Origin: JALYZC01 sp963725645 | GTDB lineage: Bacteria > Actinomycetota > Thermoleophilia > Solirubrobacterales > Solirubrobacteraceae | Direction: 5' to 3' | Assembly: GCA_963725645.1 (NCBI GenBank) | Contig: CAVRZD010000005.1 | Span: forward strand, 124,001 to 188,000 | Length of the DNA: 64,000 nt | Part shown: one piece after another, positions 10,827 to 19,804 of the stretch | How the letters are laid out: each line of letters starts with the position of its first letter | How positions within the stretch are numbered: the stretch's first letter is position 1 | Notes under the pieces: model-generated | The model's database searches: none | Told to the model about the DNA's origin: nothing | The model's input: only the letters and a program-made list of their open reading frames with translations | Translations under genes and position numbers: made by a program

Positions 10827-11263
10827 GCGGGTCGGTGGAGCACATCCACCTGGTCGCGGAGCGCAGCGGGCCGCCGGAGCCGGTCGACGAGGTGGTGGCC
10901 GACGCCGGGCTCGGCCTGCGCGGGGACCGCCACTACGCCCGGTCCCACGCCAATGACCTCACCCTGATCGAGGCCGAGGCGCTCGGGCGCCTGGCGGCGG
11001 AGCACGACGTGGCGCTCGCGCCCGGCGGGAGCCGGCGCAACGTCACGACGCGCGGGATCGACCTCGGGGCGCTGATCGGCCGGCGCTTTCGGGTCGGCGC
11101 GATCGTGTGCGAGGGAATCGAGCGCAGCGAGCCGTGCCTTCACCTGACCCAGGTGACAGGCGAGCCGGGCGTCCTGCGGGGCCTCGTGCACACCGGGCTG
11201 GAGGCCGCGGTCATCGAGGGCGGGACGATCCGCGTCGGCGACCCGGTCGAGCCGGTGGAGTAG
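10823..11263 (+). CDS. MOSC-domain protein
   Basis: 146 aa, one MOSC domain (the fold of the molybdenum cofactor sulfurase C-terminus). Characteristic pieces are GLRGDRHYARS near residue 30, SRRNVTTRGIDL near 72, and EPCLHLTQVTG near 103. The last contains the conserved Cys thought to carry sulfur in this family. Its substrate cannot be predicted. ATGA overlap with the uvrA stop implies translational coupling, and the gene may ride along in the SOS-controlled transcript. Confidence 0.88.
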
Positions 11264-11282
11264 ATGTCGCGACGCAGTTGGC

Positions 11283-12077
11283 TCAGCCTGGCTGGCGCGC
11301 CAGCGCGTAGCGGAAGGTGATGTCCATGCGGACGCCCCCGTCCGCCTGCATGCGCTCGCCGAAGAACTCCCGCAGCGCGTCCAGGACCGCGTCGCGGCCC
11401 GAATGGCGGATGGCCGCCTCGGCGGGCCCGGACGAGGTCTGCGCGCGCAGGGCGTCGTCCAGGTCCGCGTAGATCCACGGGAAAGGGACCTCGACCTGGT
11501 CGAGCAGCTCGAGCCCCGTGGCCTCGAGCTCGGCGCGCATCTGGTCGATGTCCGAGAGCGTGACCGGGACCTGGGCGTCGTCCTCCGGGCTCGGCGGCGC
11601 GAGCAGCGGGCGCAGCGCGTCCACCAGCTTTGGCAGGTCGGACTTCTGCGGGCCGGCGCCGACGGTCACCACGACCTGGCCGCCCGCGCCCGTCACCCGT
11701 GCCATCTCGGCGATCACCCGGCGGGGGTTCGCGGCGTAGAAGACGGAGTTGAACGCGGTGACGAGGTCAAACGCGCCGTCGGGATACGGCAGCGCCTCGA
11801 GCTCGCCGACCGTGAACTGGCCCGCGGGCACGCGACGGCTGGCGTAGTCGATCAGGCCAGGCGCGGCGTCGAGGCCGGTGACGCGGACGCCGCGCTCGGC
11901 GGCCAGCTCGGCGAAGAGGCCCGATCCGCAGCCGGCGTCCAGCAGCGCCGTGCCCGGCGGCGGATCGAGGCGCTCGAGCACAGCCTCGAACAGCGGCTGG
12001 TTCTTGCGCTCGGCGCCCTCCGCCCACGCCGCGGGATTGGCGCTCCACAGATCTCCCTGGACCTCGGCCGAGCCCAT
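11283..12077 (-). CDS. SAM-dependent methyltransferase, class I
   Basis: 264 aa from ATG at 12077. The SAM-binding motif I LLDAGCGSGLFAEL is near residue 42, an acidic motif follows (VTGLDAAPGLI), and motif IV-like FDLVTAFNSVFY is near 100. The layout is that of the ubiE/methyltransferase-11 group. The acceptor is unknown. The start was chosen because a leaderless-type TACGGT lies 6 nt upstream on this strand; an ATG at 12110 in the same frame would run across that promoter. Divergent from the hexapeptide acyltransferase gene. Confidence 0.83.
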   Translation of the reverse strand: MGSAEVQGDLWSANPAAWAEGAERKNQPLFEAVLERLDPPPGTALLDAGCGSGLFAELAAERGVRVTGLDAAPGLIDYASRRVPAGQFTVGELEALPYPDGAFDLVTAFNSVFYAANPRRVIAEMARVTGAGGQVVVTVGAGPQKSDLPKLVDALRPLLAPPSPEDDAQVPVTLSDIDQMRAELEATGLELLDQVEVPFPWIYADLDDALRAQTSSGPAEAAIRHSGRDAVLDALREFFGERMQADGGVRMDITFRYALARQPG

Positions 12078-12083
12078 CGGCGA

Positions 12084-12089
12084 ACCGTA
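12084..12089 (-). promoter_or_regulatory. Leaderless-type -10 box (TACGGT) for the methyltransferase gene
   Basis: Minus-strand TACGGT ends 6 nt before the ATG at 12077. It overlaps by two bases a plus-strand TACCGT (12088-12093) that can serve the divergent gene, so the two promoters share bases. Confidence 0.5.
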
Positions 12090-12093
12090 CCGT
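12088..12093 (+). promoter_or_regulatory. Candidate -10 box (TACCGT) for the hexapeptide acyltransferase gene
   Basis: TACCGT ends 16 nt before the ATG at 12110, giving a leader of about 9 nt. It overlaps the divergent -10 box on the other strand. Confidence 0.4.
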
Positions 12094-12109
12094 CTGCGAA
12101 GCTGAGGCA

Positions 12110-12689
12110 ATGAACGACCAGCTGCGCCTTTGGGCGCAGAAGTGGCGCCACTACGAGCGCAATTCCCTCCCCTGGAACCGCGCCCGCATCCACCTGGAGT
12201 TCATGCGGCGCGAGGCGTTCGTGCGCTGGCCCGTGCACGGCAACGTCCTCGAGGCGTTCCGCGAGGGGCGACTGGAGGTCGGGGCCGGCACGCTGTTCGA
12301 GCCGAACGTCTGGATCACCGCCGAGGCGCCCGCGCGCGTGCGGATCGGCGAGGGCTCGTTCCTCAACATCGGGGTGATGGTCGCCGCGCTCGACCTGGTG
12401 CGAGATCGGATCGCACTGCATGTTCGCCAACGGGTGCGTGGTCACCGACGCCAATCACCGCTTCGACGACCCGGACCGGCCGATCACGTGGCAGGGGTTC
12501 GATTCCAAGGGGCCGACGCGGGTGGGCGACAACACCTGGTGCGGCACGAACGTCGTGGTCACCAGCGGCGTGACCGTGGGCGAGCGCTGCGTGATCGGCG
12601 CCAACAGCGTCGTCACGTCCGACCTGCCGCCGCGTTCGATCGCGGCCGGCGTGCCGGCGCGCGTGCTCAGGCCGGTGGAGTACTCGTGA
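12110..12689 (+). CDS. Left-handed beta-helix (hexapeptide) acyltransferase, one insertion
   Basis: 192 aa after removing one extra base at 12400/12401 (codon GT[G/C], Val). The protein shows hexapeptide-repeat character (VRIGEGSFLNIGVM, VEIGSHCMFANGCVV) and the maltose/galactoside acetyltransferase-type end (GDNTWCGTNVVVTSGVTVGERCVIGANSVVTSDLP, then AGVPARVLRPV). Such enzymes transfer acetyl groups from acetyl-CoA, often to sugars. A catalytic His is plausible in DANHRF. The substrate is not predictable. Its 3' end overlaps the convergent ArsR-like gene by 23 bp. Confidence 0.82.
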
Positions 12690-13008
12690 GCCCGAGCGCG
12701 CGGGCCTCGTTGTCGGGCGGCGACGCCAGCCGGTAGCGCACGGGGGGCCGCCCGCGCGACTCGCCGTCGGGCATGCGCGGGAGCGCCGTCACGACGCCGG
12801 CGCGTTCGAGCTCGCGCACGTGGCGCCGGATCGTCTCCGGCGCTGCCGTGACCGCGTGCGCGAGCTCGTTCAGCGATGCGTCGTGCCGACGAGACAGCTC
12901 GCGCACGATGCCCAGGCGAATGGGATCGGCGATTGCCTCCAACCACGCCATGCGTGGGATGGTCACAAGCCTCGCCATTCCGCGCAAGCTCTGCGAGACC
13001 TTGTGCAA
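12667..13008 (-). CDS. ArsR/MarR-like winged-helix transcriptional regulator
   Basis: 113 aa from TTG at 13008; ATG at 12978 (MARLVTIPRMAWLEAIADP) or the later MAWLEAIADP are good alternative starts. The helix-turn-helix region reads ADPIRLGIVRELSRRHDASLNELAHAVTAAPETIRRHVRELERAGVV, the ArsR/HTH_20 layout. There are no obvious metal-binding Cys residues, so a metal-sensor role is not supported. Convergent with the acyltransferase gene and upstream of the phosphate transport genes on the same strand. Target unknown. Confidence 0.75.
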   Translation of the reverse strand: MHKVSQSLRGMARLVTIPRMAWLEAIADPIRLGIVRELSRRHDASLNELAHAVTAAPETIRRHVRELERAGVVTALPRMPDGESRGRPPVRYRLASPPDNEARALGLTSTPPA

Positions 13009-13014
13009 CGGGCG

Positions 13015-13251
13015 CTATTTCGTCTGGATCTCGACGATTGCGTACACGATCGCCCCCAGGCACGCCGCCAGCGCCAGCGCGGTCAGGACCCCGAAGCACG
13101 CTGCCTCCAGCGCCCGGCCGTCGCGGCGCAGGTCCGAGAAACGCGTCGCGCCGAGGATCGCGACCGAGAAGGCGGCCGTGACGCCGACCGCGGCGACCAG
13201 CGAGACGCCGACGAGGTCGACCAGCGTGGTGGTGTCGACGATCGTGCTCAT
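13015..13251 (-). CDS. Small two-helix membrane protein
   Basis: 78 aa with two hydrophobic helices (about 10-35 and 50-73). Its ATG overlaps the stop of the Pit permease gene (ATGA), so it is translationally coupled to it and probably modulates or accompanies the transporter. No known family recognised. Confidence 0.65.
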   Translation of the reverse strand: MSTIVDTTTLVDLVGVSLVAAVGVTAAFSVAILGATRFSDLRRDGRALEAACFGVLTALALAACLGAIVYAIVEIQTK

Positions 13252-14360
13252 CCCTCGGCCGCCGTGAGGGGGGAGCCGCGCTGGAGCCGCCGGGCGAACA
13301 CGGCGGCGCCGACCGCCACGATGGCGACCGACACGACGATGGGGCCGAGCGCCCCGGTGCCGAAGATCCGGGTCACGCCGTAGACGAACCCCCCGATCGC
13401 GGCCGAGGCGGGCAGCGTCAGCACCCAGGCCACGGCGATGTTGCCGGCGACGCCCCAGCGCACGGCGGACAGCCGCCGCGCCGCGCCGGCGCCCATCACG
13501 CCTCCGGCGATGACCTGCGTGGTGGAGAGCGGATAGCCGAAGTGGGAGGAGGCGAGGATCACGACGGCACCGGCGCCCTGGGCCGAGAAGCCCTGCGCGG
13601 GATCCATCTTGATGATCCGGCTGCCCATCGTGCGGATGATTCGCCACCCGCCGATGTACGTGCCCAGCGCGATCGCCGTCGCCGCGGAGATCACGACCCA
13701 CTCGGGCACATGGAATTTCGCCGGGTCCGACGACAGGTTGCCGTTCGCGATCAGGGCGAGCGTGATGACGCCCATGGTCTTCTGGGCGTCGTTCGTGCCG
13801 TGCGCCAGGGCCAGCAGCCCGCCCGAGGCGATCTGGCCGGTGCGGAAGCCGCGATTGACCGGTCCCGGCCGCAGTCGGCCGACGATCCGGTAGGCGAAGA
13901 GGATGGACAGCCCGGCCGCGGCGAAGGCGAGCGTGGGCGCGATGAGCCCGGGCACGATCACCTTCGACACGATCCCCTCGCCGTCGATCGCGCTCGCCCC
14001 CGCGGCCACGAAGGTGGCGCCCACGACGCCACCGATCAGGGCGTGTGAAGAGGACGAGGGCAGCCCGAAGTACCACGTGACGAGGTTCCAGGCGATCGCT
14101 CCGACCAGGCCCGCGAAGATGATCGTGGTCGTCACGTCCGTCGCCGACACGATCCCGGTGGCCACGGTCGCCGCCACCTTCAGCGAGATGAAGGCACCGA
14201 CGAAGTTCAGGATCGCCGCGAAGCCGACGGCCAGCCGCGGCGACATGGCGCGCGTCGAGATCGACGTCGCCACCACGTTCGCGGTGTCGTGGAAGCCGTT
14301 GGTGAAGTCGAACGCCAGCGCCGTGGCGATGACGATGACGAGGATGAGGTCGCTCTCCAT
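13248..14360 (-). CDS. pit: Low-affinity inorganic phosphate transporter, Pit family
   Basis: 370 aa and about ten transmembrane helices. The two inverted PiT signature repeats are clear: FDFTNGFHDTANVVATSISTRAMSP near residue 17 and GLLALAHGTNDAQKTMGVI near 204. GLPSSSSHALIGG and GYPLSTTQVIAGGVMG are the paired Ser/Thr re-entrant motifs. It moves phosphate (as a metal-phosphate complex in studied members) with protons or sodium. It lies 9 bp after a DUF47 gene on the same strand, the usual Pit partner arrangement. Confidence 0.93.
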   Translation of the reverse strand: MESDLILVIVIATALAFDFTNGFHDTANVVATSISTRAMSPRLAVGFAAILNFVGAFISLKVAATVATGIVSATDVTTTIIFAGLVGAIAWNLVTWYFGLPSSSSHALIGGVVGATFVAAGASAIDGEGIVSKVIVPGLIAPTLAFAAAGLSILFAYRIVGRLRPGPVNRGFRTGQIASGGLLALAHGTNDAQKTMGVITLALIANGNLSSDPAKFHVPEWVVISAATAIALGTYIGGWRIIRTMGSRIIKMDPAQGFSAQGAGAVVILASSHFGYPLSTTQVIAGGVMGAGAARRLSAVRWGVAGNIAVAWVLTLPASAAIGGFVYGVTRIFGTGALGPIVVSVAIVAVGAAVFARRLQRGSPLTAAEG

Positions 14361-14369
14361 CGCCCCGGA

Positions 14370-14998
14370 TCAGGAGTTCTTGATGACGATGCCCTCGAGG
14401 ATGTTCGCCACCTTCTCGGTGGCGTCGATGGCCTCCTCGAGGCGCTCGAAGATGTCCTTCCAGCGGATCACGACCATCGGGTCGATGCCGGTGTCGAACA
14501 GCGACGCCATCGCCTCGCGGCTCGACCCGGTCGCCGTCGTTCTCGAGCCGGTTGATCTCGACCGTGTAGTGCGAGATGTCCTTGAAGTCGCGCATCCGCG
14601 GCATCGCCTCGGCGATCTGGCGCGACGCCTGCAGCAGGATGTGGGCCAGCCGCTGCGCCTGGTCCATCGGCGCCTCGATCTTGTACAGGCCGAGGTAGTC
14701 GGCGACCTCCTCGGTGTAGTCGACGATGTCGTCGAGGGCCGAGGCCAGCTCGTAGATGTCCTCGCGGTCGATCGGCGTCACGAACGTCTGGTTGAGGCGC
14801 TGGATGATGTCGTGCGTGATCCGGTCGCCCTCCTGCTCGCAGATCAGGATGTCGCGGGCCAGGTCGGCCCGCTCCGGGTAGGAGCGCAGCATCTGGTCGA
14901 GCAGGTCCGCGGCGCGCACGATGTTGCCCGCCGGCCTCCTCGAAGAGGTCGAAGAACTCGCGGTCGTTGGGGACGAAGACCTGAGAGAGCCGGGACAT
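14370..14998 (-). CDS. DUF47 / PhoU-like Pit accessory protein (two insertions)
   Basis: 208 aa after removing extra bases at about 14926-14927 (GG[G/C]) and 14523-14524 (GT[C/G]). It is an all-helical PhoU-like protein, with FFDLFEEAGGN near residue 15, CEQEGDRITHDIIQRLNQTFVTPIDREDIYELASALDDIVDY in the middle, and IDATEKVANILEGIVIKNS at the end. DUF47 proteins are typically encoded next to pit and are thought to control phosphate uptake. Translation should continue into pit 9 bp downstream. Confidence 0.88.
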
Positions 14999-15076
14999 CG
15001 CAGACTGGGGCCACCCCTGGGAGGGGGCGGCAGTGTACGTGAAAGCGATGTTAAGGCCGCCCGAGGACGGCGATGC

Positions 15077-15998
15077 TCAGCTCATGAGGTCGTACGCGCC
15101 GCCGTGAGAGCCCTCGAGGCCCTCGCGGAACCGCGCGAACTCCTCCGGGTCGATCGAGTAGGTGTGCTCGGGCTGGGGGAAGCGCCGCGGCGCGGACGTC
15201 CTCGGCGAACTGGCGCACGCCGTCGATCATCTCGTCCAGCAGGTCGGCGTAGCGCTTGACGAAGCGGGCGCCGTGGCCCTCGCGGATGCCGAGCAGGTCG
15301 TGGAAGACCAGCACCTGGCCGTCGGTGGCCGGGCCGGCCCCGATCCCGATCACGGGGATCTCGAGCCGCTCCATCAGCGCCTCCGACACGGCGGCCGGGA
15401 TCGCCTCGAAGACGATCGAGAAGCAGCCCGCCTGCTGCGAGCGCGAGCGCGTCGCGCGCGACCTGGAGCGCCCGCTCGGCGGTGCGGCCCTGGGCCTTGT
15501 AGCCGCCCAGCGCGGTCGCCGTCTGCGGGGTGAGGCCGACGTGGCCCATCACGGGGATGCCGGCGCGCGACGATCGCGTGGGCGCGCGGAGACGCTGGCG
15601 CCGCCGCCCTCGAGCTTGACGGCGTCGCAGCCGGCCTCCTTGACGAACCGCTGGGCGGTCGCGATCGCCTGCTCGTCCGACGCCTCGTAGGAGCCGAACG
15701 GCAGGTCGCCGACAAGCAGCGGCGTGTGCAGCCCGCGGCGCACGGCGGCGGCGAGCATGAGCATCTCGTCGAGCGAGACCGGGACGGTGGACGGGTAGCC
15801 GAGCACGGTCATGGCGCCGGAGTCGCCGACCAGGACGAGGTCGACGCCGGCCGCCTCGGCGGCCTGTGCGCTGGGATAGTCGTAGGCGGTGACCATCACG
15901 ATCGGCTCGCCGAGGCGCTTGGTCTCGGCCAGTTGCGGGAGCGTGATCGGCAGGCGGTCGGCTCCCGGTGTCTCGGGGACCTTGGGTGTGGTTGACAT
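15077..15998 (-). CDS. panB: 3-methyl-2-oxobutanoate hydroxymethyltransferase (four insertions)
   Basis: 305 aa after removing four extra bases (15587-15588, 15565-15566, 15438-15439, 15182-15183), each a doubled third position (TC[C/G], GC[G/C], CT[C/G], GC[G/C]). PanB makes ketopantoate from 2-oxoisovalerate and methylene-tetrahydrofolate. Seen are MVTAYDYPSAQAAEAAGVD, GDSGAMTVLGYPST, the metal/substrate region VKLEGG, PVMGHVGLTPQ, and VIGIGAGPATDGQVLVFHDLLG. It is the last gene of the pantothenate operon. ATG follows a Shine-Dalgarno sequence (GGAGG). Confidence 0.93.
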
Positions 15999-16026
15999 GC
16001 TGGGTGCCTCCTTCGGTTGGCGCTCC

Positions 16027-16406
16027 CTACGAGAGGAGGGTCGCCACCTCGGCGTCGACGTTGACGATCTCGTTCTCCCGCGTGACGTGGACGACGCGCG
16101 GCTCGTAGGCACCGAGCTCCGCCTCGTCGTACGTCGCGTAGGAGATGACGATGATGGTGTCGCCGGGTGCACGAGCCGGGCGGCCGCGCCGTTGACCTTC
16201 ATGTCGCCCGAGCCGCGCTCGCCGGCGATCGTGTAGGTCTCGAAGCGGGCGCCGTTGTCGACGTCGACGACGTGGACCTGCTCGTGCTCGCGGATGTCCG
16301 CGGCCTCGAGCAGTTCGGGATCGATCGTGATCGACCCGACGTAGTGCAGGTCGCAGTCGGTCACCGTCGCCCGGTGGATCTTGGACTTCAGCATCACACG
16401 CTGCAT
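16027..16406 (-). CDS. panD: Aspartate 1-decarboxylase (one missing base)
   Basis: 126 aa after restoring one base between 16164 and 16165 (CC-, a Pro codon). PanD converts aspartate to beta-alanine for pantothenate. It self-cleaves at a Gly-Ser bond to form a pyruvoyl group, and the site is seen in YVGSITID (Gly24-Ser25). Also typical are MLKSKIHRATVT and NGAAARLVHPGDTIIVISYA. Its start overlaps the end of the panC part of the upstream gene by 13 bp, and 28 bp separate its stop from panB. Confidence 0.93.
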
Positions 16407-18042
16407 TGCGTCTCCCGTCGTTCATGCTCATGCGGCCCCGCCGCGACGCGGGCGGGGATCCGAACGGTGGTGTTGTCGATGAGCCGAGCCTGGCCGACGC
16501 GGGCCGCGACCACGACGAGCGCCTCGCCGTCGATCGCCGCCGGCGGCGACAGGTCCTCGGTACTGACGACCGCGAGGTACTCCGGCTCGACGCCGAACTC
16601 GGCCATCGCCGCGCGGCCGGCGGCGGCGACGCGCGCCGGCGTCGCGCGCGCCGGCTGCGACCGCCGCCTCGGCGGCGTCGAGCCCGCGGCGCAGCGCCAC
16701 GGCGCGCTCGCGGTCGGCCGGCTCGAGGTAGGCGTTGCGGCTCGACATGGCGAGGCCGTCGGGCTCGCGCACCGTCGGGCAGGTGACGATCTCGCACCGG
16801 CAGGTCGAGGTCGCGGACCATCCGCCGGATCACGAGCGCCTGCTGCGCGTCCTTCTGGCCGAAGTAGGCCACGTCCGGCGCGACCATGTCGAACAGCTTG
16901 GCCACGACGGTGGTGACGCCGTGGAAGTGCTCCGGGCCGCGGGCCCGGCCCTCGAGCCGCTCGGTCAGCGGCCCGGTCACGCGGACGTCGGTGGCGAAGC
17001 CTTGGGGATAGACCTCGTCGGCGGGCGGGGCGAACAGCAGGTCGGCGCCCTCGGCCTCCGCCAGGGCGGCGTCGCGGGCCTCGTCGCGCGGGTACGAGGC
17101 GAGGTCCTCGCCGGGGCGGAACTGGGTCGGGTTGACGAACAGCGACACGACGACCACGTCGGCCTGCTCGCGTGCCCGGCGGATCAGCGACAGGTGGCCC
17201 GCGTGGAATGCGCCCATCGTCGGGACCAGCCCGATGCGCCGCCCGGCCGCGCGCGGAGCGGCGAGCGCAGCGCGCAGCTCGGCGACGGTGCGGACCGTGC
17301 GCATCGGGTCGGCGCCGGGGGCGGACTCGATCCGCGCGAGGCGCCGGGTCGCGACCGCGAGCGCGTCGAAGAGCGAGAGGAATTCGGGAGCCCGCGCGGC
17401 GACGGCGTCGCGCTGGCGCTGGACGGTGGCCTCGTCGCCGCGGGCGATCGGCCCGGTCAGCGCGCCGGTGGCGCCCTGCGCGGCCCAGTTCTCGACGCTG
17501 GCCCGCACCAGCGGGGCGAGGAGGTCGCGACCCGCGCCGGTGGTGGCGGCGAGGCGCTCGGCGGCGGCCTCCAGCGTCACGAGGTAGTTCGAGGCGATCG
17601 ACGCCGCGGCGTGGTAGGCGGCGCGGTCCTCGTCGGCGATCTCGACCGCGCGCATGCCCAGACATCGCGCGAGGGCGTAGGCGGCGGCCAGCCCGCGGGC
17701 CGAGCTCCCGGCGACGGCACAGCCGGCGCCCGTGAAAACGGCGCCGGACGTCGTAACGGTCATCAGCGGGTGCAGGCCGAACGCCTCCCGCTGGTCGAGC
17801 ACGTCGAGCCCGAGCGCGCCCGAGCAGTGGCCGACGAGCACGCCGGGGGCGATGCTCGCGGCGGCGGCCGCGATCTCGCCGTCGGGGACGCACAGGAGGG
17901 CGGCGTCCGCGCCGGCGGCGTCAGCTCCGCGGCCGAGCGGGCCGTCGACGCGGAGCCCGGCGTCGCGCAGCGCGGCCGCGAGCGCCGTGCCGAGGCGCCC
18001 TCGACCCACGATCGCCCAGTGGGCGGGAAGGTTTTCAGTCAT
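16394..18042 (-). CDS. panC: DUF2520 Rossmann protein fused to pantothenate synthetase (two insertions)
   Basis: 548 aa after removing extra bases at 16794-16795 (GT[G/C]) and 16643-16644 (CG[C/G]). Residues about 1-262 form a DUF2520-type reductase-like unit: an NAD(P)-binding Rossmann start (WAIVGRGRLGTALAAAL), VGHCSGALGLDVL, and a helical part with AYHAAASIASNYLVTL. Residues about 263-548 are PanC, which condenses pantoate and beta-alanine with ATP: PTMGAFHAGHLSLIRRAR, VSLFVNPTQF, YFGQKDAQQ and LAMSSRNAYL. There is no stop between them, and the usual PanC start Met lies in ADPMRTVRT. DUF2520 genes often precede panC; here they read as one protein. First gene of the pan operon. Confidence 0.88.
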
Positions 18043-18153
18043 GGTCGGTCCAGTTCTCCCGGGGTGGAGATACCGGCGCGATTGCTGGTCTGAGGGAAAT
18101 ATACCCCGCGGAGTTTGCGGTTACGCCGGCTCGGCGCCGTCAGCGGGCGGGGC

Positions 18154-18159
18154 TAGGAT
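18154..18159 (+). promoter_or_regulatory. Leaderless-type -10 box (TAGGAT) for the uracil-DNA glycosylase gene
   Basis: TAGGAT ends 6 nt before the ATG at 18166. The gene is divergent from the pan operon; a TATATT on the minus strand near 18092-18097 could be the -10 for that operon. Confidence 0.55.
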
Positions 18160-18165
18160 CGACGC

Positions 18166-18882
18166 ATGGCGACTCCTGCGCAGCGGCGCGAGGCGCTCAA
18201 GTCGGTCTGGCACGAGGCCAGGGAGTGCACGCGCTGTCCATTGGCTGACACGCGCACCACCGTGGTGTTCGGCAACGGCGACGCCGATGCCGACCTGATG
18301 TTCGTCGGCGAGGCCCCCGGCGCCAACGAGGACCGCGAGGGCCTGCCCTTCGTCGGCCAGGCCGGGAAGCTGCTGGACAAGCTGCTCGGGGAGATCGGCA
18401 TGGACCGCGGGCAGGTGTTTGTCTGCAACGTGTTGAAATGCAGACCTCCCGGCAACCGCGACCCCCAGCCGGGCGAGATCGAGTCCTGCCAGCCCTACCT
18501 GTTCCGGCAGGTCGAGCTGATCGAGCCGCTGGTCGTCTGCACGCTGGGGAACTTCTCCACAAAGCTGCTGCGCGGCGACTCGACCGGGATCACGCGCCTG
18601 CACGGGCAGGCCGAGGTGCGCACGGTCGGCCCGCGGGCGGTCCGGCTCTACCCGCTGTTCCACCCGGCCGCCGCGCTGTACACGCCGCGCACGCTCGAGA
18701 CCCTGCGGGCGGACTTCCAGCGCATCCCCGAACTGCTCGCCGAGCCGGCGCCGGAGCAGCCCGCGGCGATGGAGGACCTGGAGGTCCCGGAGGTCGAGCC
18801 CGAGGCGCTCGCGGCGCCTGAGGACACAGCGCCGGAGCCGCGCGGCGAGCCGGAGCCCGCCGCGCAGCTCGGGCTGTTCTGA
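18166..18882 (+). CDS. Type-4 uracil-DNA glycosylase (iron-sulfur UDG)
   Basis: 238 aa. It removes uracil from DNA. Family features are the first Cys pair CTRCPL near residue 21, motif A GEAPGANEDREGLPFVGQAG near 48, further cluster Cys in VCNVLKCRPPGNRDP and ESCQPY, and motif B HPAAAL near 166. The family domain ends near 190. The remaining acidic Pro/Glu tail ends exactly in QLGLF, which resembles the beta-clamp (DnaN)-binding pentapeptide QL(S/D)LF. Divergent from the pan operon. Confidence 0.92.
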   Translation: MATPAQRREALKSVWHEARECTRCPLADTRTTVVFGNGDADADLMFVGEAPGANEDREGLPFVGQAGKLLDKLLGEIGMDRGQVFVCNVLKCRPPGNRDPQPGEIESCQPYLFRQVELIEPLVVCTLGNFSTKLLRGDSTGITRLHGQAEVRTVGPRAVRLYPLFHPAAALYTPRTLETLRADFQRIPELLAEPAPEQPAAMEDLEVPEVEPEALAAPEDTAPEPRGEPEPAAQLGLF

Positions 18883-18891
18883 CCCTCCCGC

Positions 18892-19428
18892 CTAGCTCTT
18901 GTGGTGCTTGTTGGCCGGCTTGGGCGGCTTCGGCTTGTTGAAGTCGACCTTGCGGACGGTGATGGTGGGCGTGAAGCCCGTGTGGTCACAGTGGCGCGGC
19001 AGCTTGGTGATCTTGCCGTGCACGGTGACCCGGTCGCCGGCCCGCAGGTCGGCGGCGTTCCGCTTGCCGTCGTTGTTGCGGTCGGGCACGTGGAACTTCA
19101 CCTTCGCGTCGGTGAGCGTGAAGGTCTGCTGGCCCGTCGGCGCGCCGTGGTTCGCCTTCTTGACGTCGACCACGAGCGTGCCGCTGTAGCGGTCGTCCTT
19201 CTTCGTGGCGGTCGCCGCGCCCTGGCTCTGGGCGAGCGTCTGGCTGACCAGCGTGCCACCGGCGCGGTAGCCGACCGTGCGCACGGCGCAGCTGGACGGC
19301 TTCCCGCTCTTCTCCGGGTGAGCGGGATGCGCCGGATGCGCGGGGTGGGACGGATGCGGCGGCTTCGCCTGTGCGGGCAGCACCAGTGCGCCCGTGGCAA
19401 GCACCGCGATCGTCACAAGCTTCTTCAT
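18892..19428 (-). CDS. Secreted protein with His/Pro repeats, unknown function
   Basis: 178 aa. A signal peptide (about 1-22, cleavage after AQA) is followed by a short His-Pro-Ala repeat (PHPSHPAHPAHPAHP), then a beta-rich domain (about 55-160) with an OB-fold-like reading (GDRVTVHGKITKLP). DRNNDGKRNAADL near 118 resembles a calcium-binding dockerin-like loop. A Lys/Pro/His-rich end follows. Found downstream of the dodecin gene on the same strand. Convergent with the UDG gene (9 bp apart). Function unknown; metal binding by the His repeat is a guess. Confidence 0.7.
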   Translation of the reverse strand: MKKLVTIAVLATGALVLPAQAKPPHPSHPAHPAHPAHPEKSGKPSSCAVRTVGYRAGGTLVSQTLAQSQGAATATKKDDRYSGTLVVDVKKANHGAPTGQQTFTLTDAKVKFHVPDRNNDGKRNAADLRAGDRVTVHGKITKLPRHCDHTGFTPTITVRKVDFNKPKPPKPANKHHKS

Positions 19429-19529
19429 GGACGGCCTCCCTTTCGTCGATGCGATATCGCGTTCGAATGGGCGCCTCGAGACGCCCGACGCTGGTTCAAA
19501 CGCCGGTCCCCCGCCCAGGTTGGCCGGTT

Positions 19530-19557
19530 GGGCGGGCGCCGCGACCGGCGCCCGCCC
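19530..19557 (-). terminator. Strong hairpin just after dodecin
   Basis: A perfect 11-bp G/C stem with a 6-nt loop (19541-19546), extendable by three pairs past a bulged T, lies 8 nt beyond the dodecin stop codon. No T-tract follows, as is usual for terminators in GC-rich actinobacteria. Confidence 0.6.
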
Positions 19558-19565
19558 ACCTGGCG

Positions 19566-19772
19566 CTACTCGCTGACCCGCTCGATCAGGAAGGCGACGC
19601 GGATGTGCGCGCGCCACTCGCCTAGGTCGTCGCCACGCAGGCCGGTCGAGACGACGTCGACGGCCTTGATGTTCCGCAGCGTCGCCTTCGCCTCGGCCAG
19701 CGCGCTCTGCACGGCGTCGTCGGAGCTCGTGGTGGAGCTGCCGACCAGCTCGATGATCTTGACGACGGCCAT
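19566..19772 (-). CDS. Dodecin family flavin-binding protein
   Basis: 68 aa, full length for the family. MAVVKIIELVGSSTTSSDDAVQSAL, NIKAVDVVSTG and the final EWRAHIRVAFLIE match dodecins. These are hollow 12-mers that store or buffer flavins (riboflavin or FMN) or CoA, with the Trp stacking on the flavin. The gene has its own Shine-Dalgarno sequence (GAGGAGAGGAG) and a TAGGTT -10 about 30 nt upstream of the start. A hairpin follows the stop. Confidence 0.92.
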   Translation of the reverse strand: MAVVKIIELVGSSTTSSDDAVQSALAEAKATLRNIKAVDVVSTGLRGDDLGEWRAHIRVAFLIERVSE

Positions 19773-19804
19773 CCGACTCCTCTCCTCGGGGTGGAGAGAA
19801 GAAC

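Noticed and set aside
14370..16406. Decay of the DUF47, panB and panD genes into pseudogenes
   Set aside because: All active-site and fold motifs are intact on both sides of each lesion and no substitutions accumulate; only single-base indels at third positions are seen.
16735..18093. 452-codon open frame on the plus strand
   Set aside because: Antisense to the DUF2520-PanC gene, whose motifs are clear; no start signal.
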